The notes beneath the pieces were generated by a model. It was not told the origin of the DNA. It saw only the letters and a program-made list of their open reading frames with translations, and ran no database searches. From the NCBI RefSeq assembly GCF_001556185.1, contig NZ_LSIJ01000061.1:1-64000 (forward strand): a stretch of DNA of 64,000 nucleotides. The letters are read 5' to 3'. The position numbers and the translations under genes were made by a program. This stretch comes from Sphingomonas sp. CCH10-B3. GTDB lineage: Bacteria > Pseudomonadota > Alphaproteobacteria > Sphingomonadales > Sphingomonadaceae. Below, in pieces: positions 20,438-30,370 of the stretch. How positions within the stretch are numbered: position 1 is the stretch's first letter; every line of letters starts with the position of its first letter.

Positions 20438-20706
20438 CCGACGTTCGCCGCACCGTCCTGATCGCCAATATCCGCGGGCTCCACGCACGGGCGAGCGCGA
20501 AGTTCGTCACGCTCGCCTCTGGCCTGCCGTGCGAAGTGACGGTCGAAAAGGACGGCGCGGCGGTGACCGGCACGTCGATCATGGGGCTGATGATGCTTGG
20601 CGCGGCCAAGGGCGATTCGATCACGATCAGCGCGACCGGCGACGGCGCCGAGGAAGCGGTCGCGGCACTGGCGGCGCTGGTCGAGGCCAAGTTTGACGAG
20701 GAATAG
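20434..20706 (+). CDS. Phosphocarrier protein HPr
   Basis: A 90-residue HPr with the active-site histidine H17 in IRGLHARAS and the HprK target serine S48 in GTSIMGLMMLGAA. GTG 20434 overlaps the EIIA stop. It would receive phosphate from an EI encoded elsewhere and pass it to the EIIA next door. Having both phosphorylation sites plus an adjacent hprK indicates it is controlled by HprK. Confidence 0.95.
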   Translation: MTDVRRTVLIANIRGLHARASAKFVTLASGLPCEVTVEKDGAAVTGTSIMGLMMLGAAKGDSITISATGDGAEEAVAALAALVEAKFDEE

Positions 20707-20726
20707 CGCGGGAAGGCTGCGCTGAC

Positions 20727-21524
20727 ATGCCCCGCGAGATAACCGCCTACTCCAACCCGCTGATCAAGCGCGTCCGGTCGTTGCGCGAAAAGCGCCATCG
20801 CCGGGCCGAGGGGTTGTTCCTGGCGGAGGGCCTGCGCATCCTGACCGAGGCGCGCGAGACCGGGCGGCTACCGCAATATCTGTTCTTCGCCCGCGACAGC
20901 GCCGCGCATCCGCTCGTCCGCGCCCTTGTTGCCGATGTCGAAAAGGCAGGCGGCGAAGCGATCGAGACGACGCCCGATATCCTGTCGAAGCTGTCGGGCA
21001 AGGATAATCCGCAGGCCGTGGTCGGCGTGTTCGCCGAATTTGCAGCGACACTTGCCGACATCGACCGCGCCACCGCACCGATCTGGCTGGTTGCCGAGCG
21101 GCTGCGCGACCCCGGCAATCTCGGTACGATCTTGCGGACCGGCGACGCCGTCGGTGCGGGCGGGCTGATCCTAATCGGCGACTGTGTCGATCCGTTCAGC
21201 GTTGAAGCGGTGCGCGCGAGCATGGGGGCGCTGTTCACCGTGCCTGTCGTGCAGGCCGAATGGGGCGACTTCCTCGGCTGGCTGCGTGCCGGGCCGGGCC
21301 AGCTGATCGGCCTCAGCCTCGACACCGACCGCGATTATCGCGCGGCCGGCTATCGCTCGCCCTGTTTCCTGCTCACGGGGAACGAAGCGCAGGGCATGCC
21401 CGATGATTATGCCGCCGCCTGCGATCTGCTCGTAAAAATCCCGATGCGCGGCAAGGCCGACAGCCTCAACGCTGCCGTCGCGACGGCGGTGATGGCCTAT
21501 GAGGTGCTCGCCCAGCTCGGTTGA
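20727..21524 (+). CDS. TrmH/SpoU-family RNA 2'-O-methyltransferase
   Basis: A 265-residue SPOUT-class methyltransferase. An N-terminal substrate-binding domain (about 1-100, typical start ITAYSNPLIKRVRSLREKRHR and LAEGLRIL) precedes the trefoil-knot catalytic domain. Motif 1 is ERLRDPGNLGTILRTGDAVG, motif 2 is LLTGNEAQGMP and motif 3 is IPMRGKADSLNAAVATAV. It probably modifies rRNA or tRNA ribose; the target cannot be read from sequence. ATG 20727 lies 20 nt after HPr, so it may be cotranscribed. It ends 12 nt from the stop of the convergent gene. Confidence 0.92.
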   Translation: MPREITAYSNPLIKRVRSLREKRHRRAEGLFLAEGLRILTEARETGRLPQYLFFARDSAAHPLVRALVADVEKAGGEAIETTPDILSKLSGKDNPQAVVGVFAEFAATLADIDRATAPIWLVAERLRDPGNLGTILRTGDAVGAGGLILIGDCVDPFSVEAVRASMGALFTVPVVQAEWGDFLGWLRAGPGQLIGLSLDTDRDYRAAGYRSPCFLLTGNEAQGMPDDYAAACDLLVKIPMRGKADSLNAAVATAVMAYEVLAQLG

Positions 21525-21536
21525 GCTACGCAGTGC

Positions 21537-22484
21537 TCAAAAGGCAGGGCGACCGCTTTCCTCAGTAACGAAGGCAAGCAGCGCCTTTTCCAGCTCGTCG
21601 AGCGTGCCATCGGCCTCGACCTGCGCCTTCAGCCACGCCGCTTCTTCGGGCGCGATGGCGCGATCGGCGGCGACCGCCGCGTCATGGTCGGGCTTGGGCG
21701 CCTTGCTGCCGAACAGTTCGAGGAAGGCGCCGTTCGCGAAAGATTGTCCCACCCGGGCCAGAAATCCGCCGACGCGCACGTGGTTGTCGCTCATGAAAGC
21801 ATCGAGTTCGGCAGCGCGCTCTCGGCTCAGCGCACGATAATCGTTGTGCGCCATCAGGTGATTGCCCACTGCCTGCACGAACAGCGTCTTCCACTCGGGC
21901 GCATTGGGCGCATCCATCGTCGCTGCCTTCAGCCGGAACAGCAATTCCGCCTCGGCGCGGCTGATGCTCGCGGGGCCGTCACCGGCCGCTGCGAACAACA
22001 TCCGGCGCAGCAGCGCGACTTCCGCCGCGTTGATCGATCCCGGATCGAGCGCACCCGCGCCCCGCGTCGGTCCGCTGCCGGTCGCCACCGCCGCCTCGAT
22101 CTGCGCAAGTGCATAGGCCTTCAGCGAGTCGGGGACATTGACCGCCGTTTCCAGCACCTTGACCAGCAGTTCGAGCTCGGCGCGCGATTCGACCCGGCCG
22201 TCGGCGTCGATCCGCGCGATCAGCCAGCCGGCCTTGGCGGCATCAACATAGCCGGTCGGCTGCTGCTGGCGCACGACATAGGCCGTCATTGCCTCGACGA
22301 AGAAATCGACCCATTCGGTCGGCGGCGCGGCAATCGCGTCGTTGAGCGCGAAGATCGCATCGGCCTCGACCGCATCGATGCTGCCGTCGGGCCAGGCGAC
22401 ACGGCGGATCGCCAGCACGTCATCGGCGGTCATCACCGCGCGTGCTTTCAGCGCATCGGCAAGCTCGATCATCGGCACGATCAT
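21537..22484 (-). CDS. TerB-like duplicated helical protein, unknown function
   Basis: A 315-residue soluble, alpha-helical protein that I do not recognise with certainty. The sequence repeats a unit resembling a TerB/EF-hand-like fold: an acidic start (WPDGSIDAVEADAIFALNDA; DPGSINAAEVALLRRMLFAA), then a helix ending EWVDFFVEAMTAYVV or EWKTLFVQAVGNHLM. A glycine/aspartate step (IARIDADGRVESRAELELLV) also occurs in the first copy, and the C-terminus (APEEAAWLKAQVEADGTLDE) repeats it. TerB domains often bind metals and belong to stress systems; that is only a resemblance here. It is convergent with the TrmH gene and likely monocistronic. Confidence 0.7.
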   Translation of the reverse strand: MIVPMIELADALKARAVMTADDVLAIRRVAWPDGSIDAVEADAIFALNDAIAAPPTEWVDFFVEAMTAYVVRQQQPTGYVDAAKAGWLIARIDADGRVESRAELELLVKVLETAVNVPDSLKAYALAQIEAAVATGSGPTRGAGALDPGSINAAEVALLRRMLFAAAGDGPASISRAEAELLFRLKAATMDAPNAPEWKTLFVQAVGNHLMAHNDYRALSRERAAELDAFMSDNHVRVGGFLARVGQSFANGAFLELFGSKAPKPDHDAAVAADRAIAPEEAAWLKAQVEADGTLDELEKALLAFVTEESGRPAF

Positions 22485-22541
22485 GGTGCGGGCATCCCGG
22501 TTGTTTGGACCCGGGCGTAGCGCCGACTGGTTGATTTGGTG

Positions 22542-23819
22542 CTAATGCGCAGGCGGCGGCGTCACCGGCGTCGGGTACCAGCGGTTGAGCGCCGGCGTGA
22601 ACTCGACCGGCAGCGCGCGGAACCGGTCGCGCAACAACTCGGCCAGCGCGGGCTCGTCGCGCACCGCGGCAAAGAAGCGGGCTTCGCGGGCCCGGCGGAA
22701 CCGCGCCGGCTGCAACAGTTCGAACGCCAGCCCGCCAGCCGGTCGGCTTGCTGCTTCGCTTGCCAGCACACGCGCCGCAAGCCGACGATCATCGACGCAC
22801 AGCGCATAGCGAACCGCGATCGTCAGCGTCGACTTGATCACGAACTGGTAGTCGGTCGGATTGGTATCAGCGAGCATCTCCGCTGCTTCGGCACTGGCTT
22901 CGGCAATGCGCCCCAGCCCGTGCAGCGCGCAGGCGCGGACCCAACTGAATTCGCGTCCCGCTCCCGGCACACGGTCACCGCTGCTGCCTGGGGCCGCGCT
23001 CTGTCCGAACGCCGCCCGCGCGGCGTCGATGGCCGTCAATGCTTCGCCATAGCGGCCCGATTCAGCGAGCAGAGCGGCGCGATTGATCATCAGGTTGACC
23101 GAATAAAAGCGTTCATTCCCCATCGCCGCCGTCGCCTCGTCGAGCGCGGCGATCGCCCGGCCATAATCGTCGGCTTCCCGATAAATGCCCGACAGCCGAA
23201 TGGCGAACGCGACCCATTCGAACAGCTCCGAGTCGGTGGTGCCGGGCTTCGCCGGGCGATTGGCCTTCAACAGCGCAATGGCCTCATCGCGTCGGCCCGC
23301 CGCCTCCAGCCGGGTTGCCAGCCTGAGCAGCGCCCGGCCCTTTGGCCGCGCCGAGGATTCGGCGGTGCTGAGTGGACTGAGCGAATTGAGCGGCCCCGCG
23401 TCGGCAAAGGCACGGCGCGCCACGCCGATCTGGTCGTCGCGCAGCGTTTCGACCCCGGCGCCTGCCCATTTGATCAGCGCCGGCCACAGCGGCATCATGC
23501 GGCGATCGGCGAGCATCGCCAGCACCGGCTCGACGGCATCGATCGCGACATAATGATCACCGCGCAAATCATGAAACCGGATGGCCGCGCGGTCGGGCAC
23601 GACGACCAGTTCGGCAATCGTGCCAGGCATGTCGGGCAACGGCACGCTCGCGAGCACGCGCAAGGGCGGCGGCGCCGCGCTCACTACCGGCAGCGCAGGC
23701 GACGTGACAATGTTGGGCGCATTCCGCGTCTGTTTCTTGTCCGCCTGCGCCGACGCGGCCCCGGGCAGGGCCAGCGCCAATCCGGCCAGCATCCACCCGA
23801 CCCTTATCGTCAATTGCAT
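22542..23819 (-). CDS. Exported helical/TPR-like protein, unknown function
   Basis: A 425-residue protein with a signal peptide (hydrophobic stretch WMLAGLALALPGAASAQA). The mature part has a short beta-rich segment (IAELVVVPDRAAIRFHDL). It is followed by helical repeats typical of TPR folds, for example LRLATRLEAAGRRDEAIALL, IYREADDYGRAIAALDEA and LLAESGRYGEALTAIDAA. The C-terminus is proline-rich (WYPTPVTPPPAH). It is probably periplasmic. It lies 25 nt downstream of rmuC on the same strand, but no functional link with RmuC is evident. Confidence 0.72.
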   Translation of the reverse strand: MQLTIRVGWMLAGLALALPGAASAQADKKQTRNAPNIVTSPALPVVSAAPPPLRVLASVPLPDMPGTIAELVVVPDRAAIRFHDLRGDHYVAIDAVEPVLAMLADRRMMPLWPALIKWAGAGVETLRDDQIGVARRAFADAGPLNSLSPLSTAESSARPKGRALLRLATRLEAAGRRDEAIALLKANRPAKPGTTDSELFEWVAFAIRLSGIYREADDYGRAIAALDEATAAMGNERFYSVNLMINRAALLAESGRYGEALTAIDAARAAFGQSAAPGSSGDRVPGAGREFSWVRACALHGLGRIAEASAEAAEMLADTNPTDYQFVIKSTLTIAVRYALCVDDRRLAARVLASEAASRPAGGLAFELLQPARFRRAREARFFAAVRDEPALAELLRDRFRALPVEFTPALNRWYPTPVTPPPAH

Positions 23820-23844
23820 GTCGACCCCCGCGCCCTTCTGTCGA

Positions 23845-25227
23845 TCACTCGCCGGTGCTTGGCTCGCTCAATAGCGGCACATCATCAACGCGCGCCAGTG
23901 CCTCGACATGCGCAACATCCTCGATTTCGCGACTGCCGGTCTCGATGTCGAGATCACGGAATTTCTTGCCGGTTACGACCAGCCGGCCATTGAACGAATT
24001 GGCAAAGGCATTGAAATTGCCGACCGCGCTGTTCAGCCCGCGACCGACCTTGTTCATGTCCTCGGCAACCTTGGCGAGCCGCTCGTAAAGCTCCTTGCCC
24101 AACCGGCCGATTTCGGCCGCCTGCCGCGCCAGATTTTCCTGCCGCCACACCGCCGCGATCGTCCGCGCGATCGCGACCAGATTGGTCGGCGTCGCGATCA
24201 GCACCTTCTTGGCAAAGGCGTCGTCCCACAGCTTAGGGTCGTGTTCGAGCGCCGCCGAGACGAAATGCTCGCCCGGCACGAACATCACGACGAAATCGAC
24301 GGCTTCCTTGAACTGCGCTTCATAGGATTTGCTGCCCAGCGCCATCGCATGGGCGCGCATCGACGCGGCGTGCGCACCGAGACCCTTGATCCGCTCGCCC
24401 TCATCCTCGGCCTCGAACGCGTCCTGATAGGCATTGAGCGAGACCTTGGCATCGACAACCAGCAGCCGCCCGCCGGGAATGCGGATGATGACATCGGGCC
24501 GCAGCCGCCCGTCTTCGCCGCTCACGCTCACCTCGGTCTGGAAATCGGCATGTTCGGACAGGCCGCACGTCTCGAGCACATTGCGCAATTGCTGTTCGCC
24601 CCAGCGCCCGCGCGCCTTGGGCGCGTTGCGCAGCGCATTGACCAGCCGCGCGGCTTCGCTGCTCACCCGCTCCTGCCCGATCCGCAGCCCGTGGAGCTCA
24701 CCCTTCAACTGGTCGAACGCGCTCGCCCGCTCGGTCTCGACCTTGCGCACCGTCTCTTCATAGCGCGACAGCCGCTCGCTCACCGGCGCGAGTAGCGAGC
24801 GCAGATTCTGGCCGGCGACTTCCTCGGATTGGCGGAACCGCTCATCGGCGCGCTTCAGGAATAGCGCCTGCGCGTCGTTGAGCAGCTTGTTCGACACTTC
24901 GGCGAACTGCGCGCTCATGGCATCCTTGGCGTCGCGCAGCTCGGCGATCCGCGCCTCGAAAGCCGCGCTTTCGGCCTTCAGCGTTGCGACTTCGGTCAGT
25001 ACCGCCTCACGCTCGCCGCGCACCCGGTCGAGCGTCGTCGTCAGCGCGTCCACCGCCTTGGCGCGTTCGCTCGCCGCCGCGAGATCGGTGATCGCGCGGC
25101 GGAAATCATCGACTGCCTTGTCGCGCTCGGCGCGGGCCGATCCCGCTTCCCCGCGCCCGACCAGCCAGCCGACCGCAAGCCCTCCAAGCAAAGCGGCAAC
25201 AATCAGGACAATAGCAAGCAAATCCAA
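23845..25227 (-). CDS. rmuC: DNA recombination protein RmuC
   Basis: RmuC-family proteins limit inversions at short inverted repeats and carry a predicted nuclease-like core. The 460-residue protein starts with a membrane helix (LLAIVLIVAALLGGLAVGWLV). A long coiled coil follows (about 30-170), then the RmuC core with RGRWGEQQLRNVLE, RPDVIIRIPGGRLLVVDAKV and FVPGEHFVSAA. The start is TTG 25227, supported by GGAG 10 nt upstream; no ATG or GTG lies nearby in frame. The LLVVDAK block matches the PD-(D/E)xK-like core expected for this family. Confidence 0.92.
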   Translation of the reverse strand: MDLLAIVLIVAALLGGLAVGWLVGRGEAGSARAERDKAVDDFRRAITDLAAASERAKAVDALTTTLDRVRGEREAVLTEVATLKAESAAFEARIAELRDAKDAMSAQFAEVSNKLLNDAQALFLKRADERFRQSEEVAGQNLRSLLAPVSERLSRYEETVRKVETERASAFDQLKGELHGLRIGQERVSSEAARLVNALRNAPKARGRWGEQQLRNVLETCGLSEHADFQTEVSVSGEDGRLRPDVIIRIPGGRLLVVDAKVSLNAYQDAFEAEDEGERIKGLGAHAASMRAHAMALGSKSYEAQFKEAVDFVVMFVPGEHFVSAALEHDPKLWDDAFAKKVLIATPTNLVAIARTIAAVWRQENLARQAAEIGRLGKELYERLAKVAEDMNKVGRGLNSAVGNFNAFANSFNGRLVVTGKKFRDLDIETGSREIEDVAHVEALARVDDVPLLSEPSTGE

Positions 25228-25321
25228 GCGTTTCAGGCTCCAACTTCGGCGGAACGAAGCGCGAACCTACCTGCACTTTTCCAACATTACAACCCGCTCG
25301 GCCTGGCCGGCGCGCGACGCG

Positions 25322-26110
25322 TCAGGCAAAAATCTGCGCGAGGTCTTCGATGCCCGTTCCTTCGCGAACGCGGCGCAACTCGATGTAACTGACCGCAACG
25401 ATCGTCGTCGAGAACACCGACGACAGCGTGGCGCTGATCGCGGTCGAGATCGCCGGCGCCACGAACGGCGCGCCAAGCGCTCCACCCAGTGCCATGAACA
25501 TGCCGAGCGGGATCGACAGCACCCAGAGCATCACCAGCATCACCAGAAACATCGCGAACAGCCGCCAGCGGCTGCCCCGCGTCAGTGCGCGGCTGCGCGA
25601 CAGGCTGCCGAACACGCCTTCGCGTTCCTGCACCAGCACCGGCACTGCCACGACCCAGCCGAGCGCGAGGTAAATGCCGGGCACGATCAGGAACAGCAGC
25701 CCGATGCCGATGGCAACGCCCGACACGAGCCCGATCGCGATCAGCGGCAGCAGCACCGCAATCGCGGTGGCGAAGCAATCACCGATTTGCGGCCGCCCGC
25801 CATTCAAGTCCTCGATCGTCGCGCGGCACAACATTGCATTGAGCAGCCCACCAAAGATGATCGCGAACAACAGGTAGAGCCCGCTAAAGCCAAAATATGT
25901 CGTCATCGCGCTCGCGGTCGGGACAACGCCCGGCTGACCAATCCCCAGGGTCGAGAGCTGGAGATATTGCAGCCCCATCTGCGGGATGCCGTTCACCACG
26001 AACGACAGCCCGAAAAACAGCGGTGCGTTGCGGCCGATCACCGAAAAGGTCAGGCTCAGCACCCGACCGATCTCGAAATTTTCCTGAAACGATGGTGCTA
26101 CGGTCGCCAT
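25322..26110 (-). CDS. Polytopic membrane protein, unknown function
   Basis: A 262-residue protein with about six transmembrane segments, including LYLLFAIIFGGLLNAML, LLPLIAIGLVSGVAIGIGLL, FLIVPGIYLALGWVVAVPVL and LFAMFLVMLVMLWVL. The start is ATG 26110 (MATVAPSFQENFEIGRVL) with a GGGGGAA site. The longer upstream frame lacks family character. The pattern VPGIYLALGWVVAVPVLVQE followed by SLSRSRALTRGSRWRLF resembles a widespread family of uncharacterised membrane proteins related to the glycerophosphodiester phosphodiesterase membrane domain. It is divergent from the DUF4129 operon (158 nt between). Confidence 0.75.
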   Translation of the reverse strand: MATVAPSFQENFEIGRVLSLTFSVIGRNAPLFFGLSFVVNGIPQMGLQYLQLSTLGIGQPGVVPTASAMTTYFGFSGLYLLFAIIFGGLLNAMLCRATIEDLNGGRPQIGDCFATAIAVLLPLIAIGLVSGVAIGIGLLFLIVPGIYLALGWVVAVPVLVQEREGVFGSLSRSRALTRGSRWRLFAMFLVMLVMLWVLSIPLGMFMALGGALGAPFVAPAISTAISATLSSVFSTTIVAVSYIELRRVREGTGIEDLAQIFA

Positions 26111-26268
26111 GTCGCTGTTCCCCCGAACGCGGACGCGAAAGAGAATCCGCTTGGCGAGCGTGCCCGGGCGGCCCGGGCAAGTCCAGTTCATTATCTGCCG
26201 AATCGTCCCCGATATGTCCTTGCCAAGCCGTCATCTATTCGACACTGTTCGCATCTGCGGGAGGGTGT

Positions 26269-26940
26269 GTGACGGCGTCGCAAGCAGCGGTTGATCCGGG
26301 AACCGGCCAGGCCGCGATCGCCCCCGAAATCGCCTCGGCGCACGCGCGCCTGCTGACCGATTCGTCGATCCAGTTCAATTTGGCGCCCTATCAGCAACCG
26401 CCGCCGCCGCCGTGGCTGCGGCCGCTGATCGCGGCACTCGATGCGATCGGGCCGTATATTGCTTATGTGTTCTGGACGGTCGTCGGATTGGGGGCGCTGT
26501 TCATCCTGTTCCTGATCATTCGCGAGGCGACCGGGATGGCTTGGCGATGGCCGTGGCAGCGCACCGCAATCGAGGACAGCGCCGAAGCCGCGCTCGCACC
26601 CGATGAAGCGGTCGCGCGGATCCTGCTCGCCGAGGCCGAAGCGCTGGCGGCAAGCGGCGACTATGACGGCGCGGTGCACCTGATCCTGCGCCGCAGCGTC
26701 GAGGACATCGGGGATCGGCTGCCCGACTTCGTCCGCCCCTCGCTCACGGCGCGCGACATCGCCGCCTCGCCGACCCTGCCCGATCGCGCGCGAACGGCGT
26801 TTGCAACGATCGCGGTCGTCGTCGAATCGGCGCTGTTCGCGCGTGTCCCGGTCGGGATCGAGGGCTGGCGGCGCGCGCGCGATGCCTATGCCGATTTCGC
26901 CCTGCGCGGCACCTGGTCGGCGGAACAGGCCCGGGCGTGA
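26269..26940 (+). CDS. DUF4129-domain membrane protein
   Basis: First gene of a six-gene operon. The start is GTG 26269 with a GGGAGGG site. The 223-residue protein has one transmembrane helix (about residues 60-85, FWTVVGLGALFILFLIIRE). A C-terminal DUF4129 domain follows (AEALAASGDYDGAVHLILRR... RARDAYADFALR). In actinobacteria and others this domain is found next to MoxR/DUF58 genes or fused to transglutaminases. The next gene overlaps it by 4 nt (GTGA). Confidence 0.85.
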   Translation: MTASQAAVDPGTGQAAIAPEIASAHARLLTDSSIQFNLAPYQQPPPPPWLRPLIAALDAIGPYIAYVFWTVVGLGALFILFLIIREATGMAWRWPWQRTAIEDSAEAALAPDEAVARILLAEAEALAASGDYDGAVHLILRRSVEDIGDRLPDFVRPSLTARDIAASPTLPDRARTAFATIAVVVESALFARVPVGIEGWRRARDAYADFALRGTWSAEQARA

Positions 26941-28121
26941 GCAACAGCGATGCCTTCAATCCCCGCACGATGTTGTGGGCAGCGCTGGCGAGCGTTATGG
27001 CGGCGGCGGCGTTCTTCCTGCTGTCAACCTATGCGCCGGACTTCCGCCTCGCCGGCGACGGCGGGGCAACGCCGCTGTCGAAAAGCGGCGTGGGCTATGC
27101 CGGCCTTGCCAAGCTGCTGTCGCTGACCGGCAAGCCGCCGCTGATGGCGCGCAGCAACGATGACCTTGACGACGACCGCCTGCTGATCGTGCCGCTGCGC
27201 CCGGAAACGCCGCCCGAGGCGCTTGCCGCGCTGATCGAGCGGCGCGACACGAAAGCCACCTTGTTCGTACTGCCCAAATGGCTGGTAGTGCCGCGCCCCG
27301 ATCATCCCGGCTGGGATCAGCGGCTTGCGCATTTGAACGAGCGCGCGATCGACAAGGTGCTCCGCCAAGTGGCCGACAGCCATATCCAATGGGGAACCGG
27401 CAAGGTCGGCCCGGTCGAGATCGAGGATCTGCGGGTCCGCGCACCCGAAGAGTTGCAATGGATTGCCGATCCCGATCCCGCCGAGGTGCGCGATGCGGCA
27501 GGCCATGCGATTGTCGCCAAGATGCGCGGCCAGCCGCACTGGATTCTGACCGATCCCGATTTCCTGAACAATCTCGGCCTCGCCGACCGTGCGCGCGCAG
27601 CCGCGGCGCTCCGCCTGATCCAGCGGCTGCAGCGCAATGATGATGCGGTGATGTTCGACCTCACGCTGCTGCGCGCAGGCAATGGCCTCAGCCTGCAGAA
27701 GCTGCTGGTCGAGCCGCCGTTTCTGGCACTCACACTGGCGTTGATCGCGGCCGGCGGGCTGGCGCTTGCGCACGGGCTGGCGCGCTTCGGCCCGCCGCGC
27801 ACCGAAGCGCGCGCGATCGCGTTCGGCAAATATGCGCTCGCCGACACCACTGCGCGGCTGTTCCGGCGCGCGGGTCGGCTCGGCACGCTCGGCGGTCGCT
27901 ATGCTGCACTGATGCGCACCCGCGCGGCCAAGCTGCTGGGGGCACCGGCGGGGCTTGCGGGCGACGCGCTCGATGCGTGGCTCGACGCGCGCGGTCCGTC
28001 GGCGGCGCCGCAATTCAGCGAGCTTGCGACAGCGACCGCCGCAACCACCGACGAAGCGCAAATGCACGCGCGCACCCGCGCGCTCAACGCATGGATACAG
28101 GGGATGAAGCGTGACAGTTGA
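26937..28121 (+). CDS. DUF4350-domain membrane protein
   Basis: A 394-residue protein whose start GTG 26937 overlaps the DUF4129 stop. An N-terminal transmembrane helix ([19 protein letters not shown]) precedes an extracytoplasmic domain with a DUF4350 pattern ([44 protein letters not shown]). A second helix lies at about residue 260 ([20 protein letters not shown]), followed by a helical cytosolic tail. DUF4350 is related to glutamine-amidotransferase-like folds. Its role in this cluster is unknown. It overlaps MoxR by 11 nt. Confidence 0.82.
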   Translation: MSNSDAFNPRTMLWAALASVMAAAAFFLLSTYAPDFRLAGDGGATPLSKSGVGYAGLAKLLSLTGKPPLMARSNDDLDDDRLLIVPLRPETPPEALAALIERRDTKATLFVLPKWLVVPRPDHPGWDQRLAHLNERAIDKVLRQVADSHIQWGTGKVGPVEIEDLRVRAPEELQWIADPDPAEVRDAAGHAIVAKMRGQPHWILTDPDFLNNLGLADRARAAAALRLIQRLQRNDDAVMFDLTLLRAGNGLSLQKLLVEPPFLALTLALIAAGGLALAHGLARFGPPRTEARAIAFGKYALADTTARLFRRAGRLGTLGGRYAALMRTRAAKLLGAPAGLAGDALDAWLDARGPSAAPQFSELATATAATTDEAQMHARTRALNAWIQGMKRDS

Positions 28122-29064
28122 TGACGTTAAGGCGCTGGGCGCTGCCATTCGTGGCGAGATCGCCAAGGCGATTACCGGGCAGGACGACACGATCGACCTG
28201 ATGCTGACCGCGCTGTTCGCGGGTGGCCACATCCTGCTCGAAGGGCCGCCGGGGACCGCAAAAACGCTGACCGCGCGCTGTTTCGCCGCCGCGCTGGGTG
28301 TCGATTACGGGCGCATCCAGTTCACGCCCGATCTGATGCCCGGCGATGTCGTCGGCGGCACGATCTTCAATTTCCGCACCGGCGAATTCACGCTCACCAA
28401 GGGGCCAGTGTTCTGCGACCTGCTGCTCGCTGACGAAATCAATCGCACCCCGCCCAAGACCCAGGCCGCGCTGCTGGAAGCGATGCAGGAACGCGCGGTC
28501 ACTTTCGACGGCACCACCCACCCGCTCAGCGCCAATTTCATGGTGGTCGCGACGCAGAATCCGATCGAGCATCAGGGCGTCTATCCCCTCCCCGAAGCAC
28601 AGCTCGATCGCTTCCTGTTCAAGCACCGCGTCGGCTATCCCGACGAGGCGCAAGAACGCGCGATCATCGCGCGGCACGGCGCCGCCGGGGGCGATGCCTT
28701 CGCCCATTTCCCGATCGCCGCGCAGACCGATGCCACCACGCTTGCCGCGGCCAAGGCAGTGATCGACATGGTCCGGCTGGTCGACGAAGTCGTTGATTAT
28801 GTCGCAGCGCTGATCCGCGCGACCCGCGTCAATACCCAGCTTGAAGTCGGTGCCTCGCCGCGCGCCGGGGCGATGCTCGCGCGTGCCGCCCGGGCGCGCG
28901 CGGCGCTCGACGGGCGCGATTATGTCGTTCCCGACGATGTGAAGCTGCTCGCCGTCCCGGCGCTGCGCCACCGCGTGCTGCTGTCGCCGGCCGCGCAGAT
29001 TGACGGGCGGCAGGTCGAGCAGATCGTCGCCGAGATGGTCGACACGACGGAGGCGCCGCGTTGA
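28111..29064 (+). CDS. MoxR-family AAA+ ATPase
   Basis: A cytosolic chaperone-like ATPase of 317 residues. Walker A is GPPGTAKT (about 47-54), Walker B is LLADEINR, sensor 1 is VVATQNP (with the family signature [18 protein letters not shown]), and the C-terminal lid carries [18 protein letters not shown]. MoxR proteins usually work with DUF58 or von Willebrand factor A proteins to activate or assemble a membrane complex. DUF58 follows here with a 4-nt overlap. Start GTG 28111 lies inside the end of the previous gene. Confidence 0.95.
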   Translation: MTVDDVKALGAAIRGEIAKAITGQDDTIDLMLTALFAGGHILLEGPPGTAKTLTARCFAAALGVDYGRIQFTPDLMPGDVVGGTIFNFRTGEFTLTKGPVFCDLLLADEINRTPPKTQAALLEAMQERAVTFDGTTHPLSANFMVVATQNPIEHQGVYPLPEAQLDRFLFKHRVGYPDEAQERAIIARHGAAGGDAFAHFPIAAQTDATTLAAAKAVIDMVRLVDEVVDYVAALIRATRVNTQLEVGASPRAGAMLARAARARAALDGRDYVVPDDVKLLAVPALRHRVLLSPAAQIDGRQVEQIVAEMVDTTEAPR

Positions 29065-30368
29065 CCTATCCCAGCGGACGCGCGGTCTGGCTGGCGGCGG
29101 CAGGTATCCTGCCGGCGTTCCTGATCGCGCTGACGCTGCCGCCGCTCTGGTATCTGGGCCTTGCCTGGCCCTGCGCCGTCCTGGGCTTCACGCTGATCGA
29201 TATCGCTGCCGCCGCTCCGCGCCGTGCGATCAGCGCGCAGCTGCACTCATCGGGCCGGGTCGCGATCGGCAGCTCGGTCGATATCCGCATCGCCGTGACG
29301 CAGCAGCAGCCCGCGGCGCGCACCATCGAGCTGCGGCTCGGCCATGACGACCGCCTCGAGGCGGTGACGCGCGACACCGCGACGATCGCCCTGCCCGATA
29401 CCAGCGCAACGCTTTCCTTCCGTGCGCGACGCCGCGGAATTGCGGCGGTCGACCGGCTATGGCTGCGCTGGCACGGGCCTTTCGGCCTTGCTTGGAAGCA
29501 GATGGTCGTGCCGGTCGGCCACGGCATTGCCGTGATGCCCGATGTCGACAGCGTCCGCGACCAAGCTATCGCGCTGCTCCAGAGCGACGCGCTGACAGGC
29601 GATCTGGCGCGCAAGCGCGGCGGGCGCGGGCGCGAGTTCGATTCGCTCAAGGATTATCAGCCGGGCATGGAGCGCCGCTTCATCGACTGGAAACGCAGCG
29701 CCCGCCACGGCCAGCTGCTCGCCAAGGATTTCGAGGTCGAGCAGAACAACAATATCGTCCTCGCGATCGACAGCGGGCGGCTGATGTGCGAGCCGCTGGA
29801 CGGGATGCCGCGCATCGACCGCGCGGTGACGGCGGCGTTGCTGATGAGCTTCGTCGCATTGCGCGGGGGCGATCTCGTCAGCCTGTTCAGCTTTGATTCG
29901 CGTCCCCGGATCAGCAGTGGCGCAACGCGCGGCACCGATCGCTTCCTCCATTTGCAGCGGCTGGCCGCCGAAATCGACTATTCGACCGAGGAAACCAATT
30001 TCACGCTCGCGCTGACCACGCTGGCGGGGAAGCTCAACCGCCGGTCGCTGATCGTCATCTTCACCGATTTCGTCGATCCCGTCAGCGCCGAACTGATGCT
30101 GCGCATGACGGGCCGCCTGACCGAGCGTCATGTGGTGCTGTTCATGCTGATGCGCGATGCCGAACTCGAAAATCTGGCCGATGCCGTGCCCGAGACGCTG
30201 GATGACGTCGCCCGCGCCGTGACGGCAGGCGCGATGCTGCGCGACCGCGATCTCGTGATCGGCCGGCTGAAGCTGCTCGGTGCCGATGTGATCGAAACCG
30301 ATCATCAGGCGATCGGCGCGGCTCTGATCGCGCGCTATCTGGCGATCAAGCGGATGGACAGGCTCTGA
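29061..30368 (+). CDS. DUF58-domain (vWA-like) membrane protein
   Basis: A 435-residue MoxR partner. Its TTG start overlaps the MoxR stop (TTGA). Two hydrophobic N-terminal segments ([42 protein letters not shown]) are followed by a beta-rich region and the DUF58 signature [20 protein letters not shown] with [16 protein letters not shown]. The C-terminal part is vWA-like, with a metal-site-like [10 protein letters not shown] and [12 protein letters not shown]. It ends 2 nt before the SpoIIM gene. Confidence 0.9.
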   Translation: MTYPSGRAVWLAAAGILPAFLIALTLPPLWYLGLAWPCAVLGFTLIDIAAAAPRRAISAQLHSSGRVAIGSSVDIRIAVTQQQPAARTIELRLGHDDRLEAVTRDTATIALPDTSATLSFRARRRGIAAVDRLWLRWHGPFGLAWKQMVVPVGHGIAVMPDVDSVRDQAIALLQSDALTGDLARKRGGRGREFDSLKDYQPGMERRFIDWKRSARHGQLLAKDFEVEQNNNIVLAIDSGRLMCEPLDGMPRIDRAVTAALLMSFVALRGGDLVSLFSFDSRPRISSGATRGTDRFLHLQRLAAEIDYSTEETNFTLALTTLAGKLNRRSLIVIFTDFVDPVSAELMLRMTGRLTERHVVLFMLMRDAELENLADAVPETLDDVARAVTAGAMLRDRDLVIGRLKLLGADVIETDHQAIGAALIARYLAIKRMDRL

Positions 30369-30370
30369 CC

